Shown piece after piece: positions 56,214 to 64,000 of a stretch of DNA of 64,000 bases; position 1 is the stretch's first letter, and each line of letters opens with the position of its first letter. The stretch comes from Blastocystis hominis. Taxonomy: Eukaryota > Sar > Bigyra > Opalinata > Blastocystidae. A model generated the notes under the pieces. It was not told where the DNA came from. It was given only the letters and a program-made list of their open reading frames with translations, and did not search any database. A program made the position numbers and the translations under genes. The stretch spans positions 481,176-545,175 of the forward strand of contig NW_013171816.1 of NCBI RefSeq assembly GCF_000151665.1, given 5' to 3'.

Positions 56214-57080
56214 ATGAAGGTAAGTAAATTGGGCATGGAAGACAACGCAATCATTTGTTTTGTGAACCCCGGACTCATTGTGTTTTAGCTTAACATCTGC
56301 TATCCCGCTCTCGGTTCTCAGAAGCCTATTGATATTGATGATGAGAACAAGCTGTACGAATTGTGTTTTGCTCGTTTATTGCTAGCCGTTGTCTGATGGA
56401 CAAGAGAATTAGCCAGGAGGTTGAGGGAGACCTTCTCGGAGACGAGTTCAAGGGCTACGTCTTCCGGTAGGGGTTTTGCGTGTATTTGCTCATTTTTCAG
56501 CATCACTGGAGGAAACGATAAGCAGGGTTTCCCCATGAAGCAGGGAGTTCTCTGCAACTACCGTGTGCGTCTTCTGCTTGCCGACGGCATGTCCTGCTAC
56601 CGTGCTCGTCGCGACGTTGGTTCGGAATCTTCATTTCACGTCTAGGGTGAGCGTAAGCGCAAGTCCGTGCGTGGCTGCATCGTGGGTTCGGATATCTGCG
56701 TCCTGAACCTGATGATCGTGAAGAAGGGCGAGCAGGAGATTCCGGGTCTGACCGACGAGGCCTCCGCGAAGCCCCGCCGCCTGGGTCCCAAGCGTGCCAG
56801 CCACATCCGCCAGCTGTTCGGTCTGAGCAAGAAGGACGACGTCCGCAAGTTCGTGGTGCGCCGCCAGTTCGAGCACAATGGCCACAAGCGCGACAAGGCG
56901 CCCAAGATCCAGCGTCTGGTGACCCACCTGCGTCTCTGCCACAAGCGTGCGAACGAGCGCGCCATGAAGCTGTCCCGCGAGAACTCGCGCCAGGAGGCCG
57001 CTGCCTACAAGCAGCGCATGGAGCAGCTGAAGAAGGAGAAGAAGGAGGCCCGCTCCACCCGCAAGTCGCACCACGAATAA
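56214..57080 (+). CDS. RPS6: Ribosomal protein eS6
   Basis: 40S subunit protein. MK, then a 69-nt intron (56220-56288), [20 protein letters not shown]. Typical blocks: [103 protein letters not shown]. Introns of 32, 34 and 30 nt follow the long first one. The C-terminal tail is basic and ends RSTRKSHHE plus TAA; the S6-kinase phosphosite cluster is reduced to a few serines. TGTTTGTT lies at 57123-57130. Confidence 0.97.
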
Positions 57081-57179
57081 GGCGATGGCAGTATGATCAC
57101 AGTAAGAGGATATATTTTGGAGTGTTTGTTGGAGGAAAATGGAGGGAACGGAACGAGTGACAGATTTTGTTGCGGAAGT

Positions 57180-60100
57180 ATGGATATGGATAGTGCGAGT
57201 AAGAAAGAACACGTTATTCTTGACCTGGACGCGTTTTCACTCTCATCCCAGAAAAAGGTGGGGAAATCGAAGAGAAATTATTCGCAGAGGTCAAAGCGAT
57301 CGTCAACTACATTTTCACGGAATTCAAACACACAGTAGAGGCAATTCGTGTCATCATCACAAACAGGAAAGGCTCAAAGCGTGTAGCTTCGGAATCAAAT
57401 CGAGAGTATGCATCGGAGTCGTCCAAGGAAGAGAAGGACGATAGTGAACCTCATTGCATCATTTCGATTTGTGAAAACCGGGCTCATGAGATTGGAGTCG
57501 CAGAAATTGACCTCAATCGGCTCCACACCTTCGAACTCACCCAGTTTTCCGACTCCTCTTCCTATTCTCTGATCTCTTCTCACATTCTACAGTATTTCTC
57601 ACATCACCTGCTAATTTAGACGCAAATACCAAGTGGTTCTGTTCCCCAACAGCCAGAAAAACTCCCATCTCTACAAGACCTTGGAATCCACCCTCGCAAA
57701 CCATTCCGACTACCAGCTCCTGCCCGTGGCTCGCAAATACTACGACGAAACCGAGGGGCAGAAGCAGATTAGCGAGTTAATGGTTGTCTGGTGTCGGATG
57801 TGTCTCACAGACAGAGTCCCACGAGTTCATTCACTCTGGAAAACGACATGGAGAAGAAATACCTCGCGCTCGCAGCCGCTGTAGGTTTCTCCATCGGTAT
57901 CGACGTAGTGCTGCGTGTTGAAGTATCTGCAGTTCACAAAGGGGATCCTCCTCCACGCAAACAGCGTTCTTGTCGAGTGGAAAAGTCGCTTCTTTCCGCA
58001 CCCTGCACTCTCTAGACCTGCTCAACACGCTCCATCTGAGCTTCGCCACGATCTCGCAGCTCGAACTGCTGTTCAATCGCAAGACGCAGTCCACGAAAGG
58101 CTCGGTCTTCGAATCGATCAATCGCACCGTGACGCCTGGAGGCAAGCAGATGCTCCGAAGCTGGCTGCAAAGCCCGTCCGCCGAAGAAGTGGGCCAAAGG
58201 CTTTCAATGGGAACTAGGCGACGATCAACGGGCGACTGGACGTTGTGGAGGAGTTGCTGCGAAGTCCGGAGAAGCGATCGATGCTTCGCGAGGTAGAATG
58301 AGAGAGAGAGAAAATGAAAGAAAGCTGCTGCAGCTCTACGGAAACGTGGACGGCGTGCTCTCCAATCTGGTGAATAAGAGCTCGGAGAGTTCGGTGCGCG
58401 CTTCTGTGCGATTGGTGAAGAGCTATCTGCAGCTGATTCGCAACTGCGAGCTCGTAGTTGAGGGATTGCAATCGATGAGGCGAAGATGGGTCAGCTGAGC
58501 GAGTGTCTGAGCGACTGCAGCAGCGAAGTTGCGCGAGCGATCGGTCGGATCTGCGAACGGCGCGAGTGGAGCGATCTCCACGCGCTGCTGAGTCAGTATT
58601 TCGATCCCAATTTCAAGTTTGGATTGCGCGAGAGGAGTGAAGGGAAGCTTCTCGATGAACGGCGCGTCGAAACATCAGCTGTGTCTGTGTTTGAAGGCGG
58701 GGATCGACGCCAGTCTGGACGTCAATCGCTCCGTGTATTTGCAGGCCGTCGACGACACGGTGCTGCTGATCAAGGAGTATCAGCAGCAATGTAGCGATGG
58801 AGAGAAGGGTCCAGTGCAGACACGTTCGATTTGAAAATGATGAATACGGTGTCCCGCGGGTATTACCTCGTCGTGGCTTCCAAAAACCGCGGACTGCTCA
58901 GCGAGTGGTGGACTGGAAAGGGCTTCCATTCAGCGATTTCTTCGAGTTGGGGAAGGAAAAAGGCGCGCAGATCGCCGTCAGCACGCAGGACTTGATGTCC
59001 CTCAATCTCAAGTACCTTCCTTTTCTTTACGCTCCTTCTTTTCAGATGTACGGAGTGCCAAACCACCGTGTTTCGGATTGTCAACGACGTACCCTTCCCA
59101 TCTTCTCTCCTCTCCAGCTTCTCGCCGAGCTCGCCGACTCGCTTCGATCCTTCATCGCGCTTTTATGCAAGGCATGGGTTCCTTCCATCGCTTCATCCCA
59201 GGGCAACGACGCTCTCTCTCTCCTCGACATTCTCTCCAGCTTCGCCGTTCTCGTCTCCCAATCCTCCATGCCCTGGTCTCGGCCCAAATTCAACTCCGGG
59301 AACGTTCTTCCCTTCTCTCTCTCCCTCATTCTCTAGATGATCGCATTCAAGCAAAACTGGCGTCGCTGCGCTCCATTCCCTCCATTCTAGACCCCCTCGC
59401 TGTCTCCGACTCCGTCATTTCCAACGATCTCCTCCTCACCGCCTTCACGCCCCACCAGCTCGTCCTCGGTCCCAACTGCTCCGGCAAAACCACCTTCATC
59501 AAGCAGATCGGCGTCGCCTGCGTGCTGGCTCAGCTCGGCTGCTTCGTCCCCGCGCAGTACGGCCACGTCCCGATCTTCGAGAGCCTGGCGATGTGCGGAG
59601 GCGAGGAGGAGTCGATCGAGAGCGGACTGAGCTCGTTCGCGCGCGAGGTCCGGTGCATTCGAGACGTGTTCGACGGACTGAGCGGATGCAGCTTGCTGCT
59701 CTGCGATGAGTTCGGGAAAAGGTAGGGAGAGAGGGAGGAGAGGAACGTAGCACCTCGCTGGAATGCGCTTTGTCGCTGCACTGGTCGCTGCTGGAGTTCT
59801 GCTCGACGCGGCCTGCGCTGTTCTCGCTGTTCTCGACGCATTTCATGCCTGTGGGGCGATCGATGATGGAGGATTCTGCGTAGCTCGCGTCGATTCGCAA
59901 TTGCTACACGACGGTGAAGACGTCCTTCATGAAAACCGCCTTCGATCCGTCCAACGCTCCGCGTTTTCTGTGCTCGATTGCTGTGTTGGGCGATGGGGTC
60001 TAGATATAAAAACGTGCTGGTGTCGAATAGCCAGGACGCCGTCGCGAAGGAGTTCAAAGATGAGATGGATCGGCATTACGGAATCATCGCAGCGCGGCTC

Positions 60101-60346
60101 TGCGGGCTTCCCGAGTCGCTGGTGTCGCAAGCTGAAGCGATCGTGCCTTCGATTCGCGTGAAAACGTTGCGATGCGATGACCAGGACGGAGTGCAGCGCG
60201 TGCTTCTGCGCCAAGAAGTGATGCAACGGCTGACGCCACTGGTGTCGTACTCCTCGCTGAAGGGAGATGGAGTGAGAGAAATATGGAGAGAAGCTGAGTC
60301 GTAGCTGAAGTCCTATCTAGAAACGCTCAAGAACAAGTATAAGTAG
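57180..60346 (+). CDS. MSH5: MutS homologue, MSH5-like (meiotic)
   Basis: In other eukaryotes MSH5 pairs with MSH4 and stabilises crossover intermediates. Start MDMDSAKKGGEIEEKLFAEV (after a 53-nt intron). Domain order: KYQVVLFPNSQKNS; core LLNTLHLSFATISQLELLFN; ATINGRLDVVEELLRSP; LLDERRAGIDASLD; RPKFNSGN-MIAFKQNWHPL; Walker A GPNCSGKTTFIKQ; ESIESGLSSFAREVRC; Walker B LLLCDEFGKRSTSLE; STHFMP. C-terminal GIIAARLCGLPESLVSQAEA. DEFGK and the ESI.xGLS block fit MSH5 better than MSH4. About 18 introns, mostly 28-34 nt; a few joins are approximate. TAG lies exactly four bases before TGTTTGTA. Confidence 0.85.
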
Positions 60347-60350
60347 AGGA

Positions 60351-60365
60351 TGTTTGTAAGAAACA
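60351..60365. terminator. Shared 3' signal, MSH5 / nitroreductase
   Basis: TGTTTGTAAGAAACA: top-strand TGTTTGTA for MSH5, bottom-strand TGTTTCTT for the convergent nitroreductase gene, whose stop is three bases away. Confidence 0.6.
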
Positions 60366-60367
60366 CT

Positions 60368-61007
60368 TCACTTACAATACGTAAACGTATCTTCAAAGAC
60401 TCTGGGATATTTCTTTACACGCGATTTTTTATCGTACCCACACGCCTGAATTCCCACAGGTCGGAAATGGCTGGGGATGTTCAGAATCTTCTTGACCTTC
60501 GATTCGTCAAACCCTCCAACCCAGCAAGAGCCTAATAGTAATACAGTTGCGACACTCCATACGAAGACCCTCTTCTTGCACTGCCAGCAATGCATAGGTT
60601 TGGGCGATGGCCGCATCTTGAATATACCACAAGGAAATTGCCCGATCACCCCAAGAGCTGTCTTCACACTCGCTACAGAAAACAAAGAGCAGTGGCGCCT
60701 AAGCATAATCATGCAAATCGAGCACCTACAGACTTCACCCAGTTCTGGCCAGAAGCACTCGTGATTTTCTCAATCAAATCTCTGTTTGTTACAACATAAG
60801 TATGAAATGACTAACGATTATTTGAAAACCGTACAAACCTACATGAGGACCGAAAGAGTTAGGACACAGATCGATTCTCTTCACGATACGGCTGATTATT
60901 TCATCAGAAACGGGAGCACTGTCGAACCTAAGAATAAGTCAGTACAAAAAAGGAAACATTCTACAACTATGTCTCTCCTCAATGATCTCGTCAAAAGTTT
61001 TACTCAT
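60368..61007 (-). CDS. Nitroreductase-family flavoprotein
   Basis: FMN-dependent oxidoreductase fold. It starts MSKTFDEIIEERHSCR, and a 30-nt intron gives MFDSAPVSDEIISRIVKR. Next are INNER blocks QIIVNLIEKITSASGQNWVK, APLLFVFCSECEDSSW, IQDAAIAQTYALLAVQEEGL and, after a 31-nt intron, SCWVGGFDESKVKKILNIP. The start RHSCR corresponds to the family's R-S-x-R phosphate-binding motif, and GSCWVGGF to the late G-x-G-x-x-W-x-G-x-F segment. About 170-175 residues, ending FEDTFTYCK plus TGA. The family is common in anaerobes; a bacterial origin is plausible but not tested. Confidence 0.82.
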
Positions 61008-62454
61008 AATAGTGGGGTCAAACAAAAAATGAGGAGCCAATCCTATTCTGGAAATAGCCACGATTTTTGTACTTCCTTTCTGTGGGTGTGTTCGGCTTCC
61101 TAATAGTATTCGAAATGAAGATTACGTAATGTGCAATGTATACGACTATTCGAAAAATATTCTCTGACCAGAATTTTGGAAAAAAGGAAGCGAGAGGGGA
61201 TAGAAGCGTTTCTTCGTTAATAAGGCTTGAAATGCATGTCTGTATACTTTTGCAGTGTATGTGATGCTTTTCATAATGTTTAGACATAGAGAGGTAACTA
61301 ATGATGAAGTTGGAAAGTAGGAGAAATGTAGATAACACCCTGCGGTTTGTGTACTGTTAAGAATAAGATAAAAAAGGAAGGGAATACGATCCACTGTGGT
61401 TGAATTGGGAATTACGGAATTTTTCTTTCCAGTGTGTGAATATGTGAAGTTACATCTCTGACTTCACAATAAATGCTAATAGTAAACTTTTCTCTGAAAT
61501 CGTTAGGGTTTATGAGGTAGTGTAACCATGTCAAACAGGTTCGTTAGGGAATGATTTGTACAATTCGAGGTAGTGTATTATTAAAAGTAAACATTTGCAA
61601 TGTGTAACCATAAAAACGGAAGTGTTATCCATAACAATGGCACATTGTTTTCATTCACTTGCTTATTTTGCTTTGTACTTTCTATTTACAATACTATTTT
61701 AACCTGCAATCGATATTTTCTCATACAGTGAATGTATATCATATATATATATATATATACTCACAGCTATGGTAAAAGAAGCTTACACTATTATCAACCA
61801 AAATCATAAATATAGGAGAGAAATCAAATGAAATGAAATCACACTAATTTATGTATTCTTCATGCTTTTAATCTTTTACGATCTTATATTACTGGCATTT
61901 TTGTCTTCAATATATATCGTACTATCACTTGTATCCATTCCAAGAAAAGCTCATATTCATTACACATTCATTCAACCAATATGTCGGACTGTATCAAATT
62001 CTACAATCTAGTCAAGAGTTCAAATCAATCTATCTTGTACATAATGCGTCGAAATCACCAAAGTTACCAAATCCATCAAAAAAATAATTCACTGAATGTA
62101 TAATGTTCATGCTACCAATAATTACTCATATCCCCAACTTTATTTATTCAAATAATACATGACTCTTTACGAAACTCAATTGGAATGTCGAGATATGTGA
62201 ATTGTTTCGCGAATGCCTACGTAAGCATATGGAATATTATCGGATGGGTTAGAAATTTACTACAAAATAAGAATCAGATTGAGAATAGAACAAAGCAAAG
62301 TCATGTGTAAAATGAGCATTTCATTAACTTTCGTTTATTATACCTTTTTAAGCAGGTTACCTTTGCACAATATTTGATCGTATCATACAATATTATACAT
62401 TCTTTATGTTGTTAAATTAACAGAAAGTAATCTCTGTTTATAAAAACATTACTG
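61008..62454. other. AT-rich spacer, no gene seen
   Basis: About 1.45 kb between divergent genes (nitroreductase -, cyclophilin +). It has (TA)n at 61740-61758. ORFs here are short, AT-driven and lack conserved content. Confidence 0.55.
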
Positions 62455-63153
62455 ATGCGGTATCATTCGGTCTTATTTGCTCTACTCGCACTTGCTGTCT
62501 GCTTTTCTGTCGTGGAGGCACGCTCTAGAGGAACGGTGGGGTTTATGTTATTTTACGTTATGTCCAGAAAAGAGAGCCTAGGATCACGAAAAGAGTCTTC
62601 TTTGATATTGAAATTGATGGCCAAAAGGTCGGCAGAATTGTTATGGGCCTGTTTGGATCTTTATTGGTTTTCATTGTAGATTTGGAAGAACTGCCCCTAG
62701 AACTGTTGAAAATTTCCGTGCTTTGTGCACTGGAGAGAAGGGAATCGGCAGGAGCGGAATGCCGTTGCATTACAAGGGAACCGTTTTCCATCGTATCATT
62801 CCGCATTTGATGATTCAGGGCGGTGATATTACTGCTGGAAATGGAACCGGAGGTGAGTCCATTTATGGCCACAGATTCCCGAACGAAAACTTTAGAATGA
62901 AGCATGTGGGTCCTGGTTTGCTGTCGATGGTCAATTCTGGACCGAATGCGAATGGATCTCAGTTCTTCATTACTACCGTACTGACTCACCTAATCCATTT
63001 CACTCTTAGGTTAAAGCCCAGTGGCTGGATCGTCGTCATGTTGTTTTTGGCAGAGTCATTGAAGGTATGAAGATCGTGAAGATGATCGAAGCTCTTGGAA
63101 CAGGCAATGGAACGCCTCTGAAGTATTTGAAGGAGTGGTTGTATAATGTTTAG
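62455..63153 (+). CDS. Secretory cyclophilin (peptidyl-prolyl isomerase)
   Basis: Cyclophilin-B-like foldase of the secretory pathway. Signal peptide [20 protein letters not shown], then a 32-nt intron, [20 protein letters not shown]. Canonical core: [78 protein letters not shown], then a 32-nt intron and [18 protein letters not shown]. Catalytic Arg (FHRI) and QGGD are intact. The join between VMGLF and GRTAPRT lacks an obvious GT...AG pair. It ends KEWLYNV plus TAG; TGTTTGTT at 63190-63197. Confidence 0.9.
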
Positions 63154-63197
63154 GAAGGTTGTTATTGCTGACAGTGGAGAGCTGTGAATTGTTTGTT

Positions 63198-64000
63198 AAT
63201 ACTAATAATAAAGTTGAGTGAAAATAGATTTTAGAAACAATAATGAATCATTTATGTATGTATAGTAAAATAGGTGGTATGTTAGTTTATGTTATAAATG
63301 ATAATGCTTCCTATACGATTCATTTATTCATTCTTTTTCTTTTGGATCAATTAAGTCTTTGCAGATCACTCCTAATACGGTCATCACTCTTTTCATAAAT
63401 CAACAGCATAGTCAGATTGATTCTATGGTTCAAAAAAAAGCCATTCACTCCTCGTCTCAGTAATCCGAATTCAGACAATACTTGCATTTATGTTATTGGT
63501 TTCTTTTCAGAATCTTCTGTATTCCATTGTTTTTGATTTCGTCTCTATCTGAGATTCTGTAGGCTTTCTACACCATTCTCTCTTACATTACTTACCCATA
63601 GCCCCATTTCTTCTTTATTCGCTTTTCACAACGAATGACTTAACACCAACAATCACCATACACACCTACAACCTTCAGGATTATTGGAATCTCTATCAGG
63701 TAGTATAAATCTCATTGATCTAAAAAATAGATATATACTCTCTATCCTCTCTAATGTGTGAATTACCAACCTCCAATCCACCCATCCATTCTATTCGTTG
63801 CCTCCCTTCACTCCGTGTATAACCACTAATTTACTAACAAAATCAATCCTCTATGAATGAAAAGCACTATATTCAAGCAAAAACAAGTTTGCAACAAACA
63901 ATGAACTCACTCAGCCATCCCATGAAACAAATTAGCCATCTCGAAATATAAGGTAATTGAGCTTTGTCAGTCGCTACTTCAGCAAGCATCGATGACTCAC
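63198..64000. other. AT-rich end of window, no gene seen
   Basis: About 800 bp after the cyclophilin 3' motif. No exon chain or RNA gene recognised. Confidence 0.5.

Overview
The window is nuclear DNA of a eukaryote that looks like Blastocystis (Stramenopiles, Opalinata) or a very close relative. Three things seen in the sequence support this. Protein genes are cut by many very short introns, mostly 28-36 nt with 30-31 nt commonest, bounded by GT...AG and often ending TAG. Most gene 3' ends carry TGTTTGTT or a near variant. Several genes encode no stop codon and instead end in T, four bases before that motif, so that cleavage and poly(A) addition would make TAA. The last two traits are established for Blastocystis nuclear genes. 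I cannot assign a subtype.

Layout: about 40 protein genes and 4 tRNA genes, both strands, short spacers. 0-12.5 kb: cullin end (+), multi-pass membrane protein (-), GILT-like thiol reductase (+), ubiquitin (-), unknown (-), fucokinase/GDP-fucose pyrophosphorylase (+), LSM7 (+), CDK8-like kinase (-), acidic K/E-rich membrane protein (-). 13-22.7 kb: membrane-tethered solute-binding-like protein (+), MORN/LRR protein (-), CTD-type phosphatase (+), cofilin (+), putative pseudouridine-metabolism fusion (+), NDUFB7 (+), two identical tRNA-Thr. 22.8-31.4 kb: small membrane protein, coiled-coil protein and armadillo-like protein (all -), pyruvate dehydrogenase E1-beta (+), CPA1-type exchanger (+), GT49 glycosyltransferase (+). 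31.4-35.1 kb: AT-rich island, then a second MORN/LRR protein (-). 35.9-42.4 kb: one long BEACH-WD protein (+). 42.4-50.3 kb: RAB1, UPRT (+), MAPK (-), CPN10 (+), MBF1 (-), PHD/CW zinc-finger protein (+), His-rich-tailed protein (-), tRNA-Glu. 50.3-64 kb: Cys-cluster protein (+), acyltransferase-like membrane protein (-), RRM protein (+), ARMC7 (-), metallo-beta-lactamase hydrolase (+), tRNA-Leu, RPS6, MSH5 (+), nitroreductase (-), cyclophilin (+).

Most genes are housekeeping. PDH E1-beta, CPN10, NDUFB7 and probably the MBL hydrolase point to a mitochondrion-related organelle; MSH5 is normally meiotic; RAB1, BEACH, GILT, GT49 and cyclophilin belong to the endomembrane system; UPRT, the pseudouridine-like fusion and the fucose enzyme suggest salvage.

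The most interesting material is gene architecture: the T-N4-TGTTTGTT stop-making rule, near-palindromic 3' signals shared by convergent genes, a set of unrelated introns built on one GTTTCCACG-type word in both orientations, LRR repeats encoded one per exon, and introns placed directly after the ATG. Splice models were built by eye from intron size, frame continuity and family conservation; places where no clean junction was found are stated.
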